Below are positions 6,411 through 6,499 of a stretch of 6,499 bases of DNA, piece after piece. Under the pieces are notes generated by a model, which saw only the letters and a program-made list of their open reading frames with translations, ran no database searches and was not told the DNA's origin. The position numbers were made by a program, and so were the translations under genes. Positions within the stretch are counted from its first letter, which is position 1. Each line of letters opens with the position of its first letter. Source of the stretch: CAZWHE01 sp964633825 (GTDB taxonomy: Bacteria > Planctomycetota > B15-G4 > CAYZWU01); the NCBI GenBank assembly GCA_964633825.1, contig CAZWHE010000193.1, forward strand, positions 1 to 6,499, written 5' to 3'.

Positions 6411-6499
6411 TAGCCCATCGGCTTGATAGCCCATCGGCTGAATTGCCCATCGGCTGAATTGCCCATCGGCTGAATTGCCCATCGGCTGAATTGCCCATC
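6411..6499. repeat. 16-bp tandem repeat array, running off the right edge
   Basis: Unit TTGCCCATCGGCTGAA. Copies are at 6411-6426 (variant, TAG start and TTGA end), 6427-6442 (variant, TAG start), 6443-6458, 6459-6474 and 6475-6490 (identical), with a partial copy at 6491-6499 cut by the window end. The copies nearest the operon have diverged, while those toward the edge are exact. The period is not a multiple of three, and the array lies upstream of the operon promoter, so it is probably non-coding. Each unit has a small GCC-CATC-GGC inverted repeat. Function unknown; a minisatellite (VNTR) or a set of protein-binding sites are both possible. Confidence 0.95.

Noticed and set aside
6043..6498. 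Minus-strand frame starting in the 16-bp repeats (MGNSADGQ...)
   Set aside because: The 16-bp period rotates the frame through every unit, and the downstream part is an out-of-frame reading of the small lipoprotein, so a coding role is not supported.
6411..6499. CRISPR array
   Set aside because: The units abut directly with no spacers and the period is only 16 bp.

Overview
The window reads as chromosome of a moderately GC-rich, diderm (Gram-negative type) bacterium. The evidence is a CMP-Kdo synthetase gene (kdsB), which implies a Kdo-containing lipopolysaccharide, plus two predicted lipoproteins with classical signal peptides. The phylum cannot be fixed from the sequence. The kdsB-pyrG order is known from Chlamydia and other diderm lineages, but the unidentified lipoproteins look like those of poorly sampled lineages, so I leave the taxonomy open. 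All supported genes lie on the minus strand.

Right edge (6499 down to about 6294): an intergenic region with a 16-bp tandem repeat of at least 5.5 copies that runs off the window. It is followed, in minus-strand order, by a candidate sigma70-type promoter and a short leader with a T8-GGGG tract.

Main block (6293 down to 1286): five genes packed as one apparent operon. They are a small lipoprotein of unknown function (191 aa), kdsB (254 aa), pyrG (530 aa), a second lipoprotein of unknown function (412 aa), and a multi-pass membrane protein of the EI24/CysZ family with an N-terminal zinc ribbon (279 aa). Three of the four junctions are 4-bp ATGA stop/start overlaps and the fourth is a 7-bp gap, so translational coupling is likely throughout. 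PyrG makes CTP and KdsB consumes CTP to activate Kdo, so the centre of the operon joins nucleotide supply to envelope glycolipid synthesis. The three flanking products are all predicted envelope proteins, which fits an envelope-biogenesis theme, though their roles are not known. A perfect 11-bp stem hairpin begins in the stop codon of the last gene and probably marks the operon's 3' end.

Left block (about 1260 down to 3): a visibly more AT-rich segment holding a beta-class DNA methyltransferase (probably N4-cytosine) with no nearby ATG start and its own candidate promoter. Its composition and type suggest an acquired restriction-modification or solitary methylase gene. Any partner nuclease would lie beyond the left edge.

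No tRNA, rRNA, CRISPR array or insertion sequence was seen. No stretch over 300 bases lacks a gene. The main novelty candidates are the two uncharacterised lipoproteins, the zinc-ribbon/EI24 fusion and the 16-bp repeat array.
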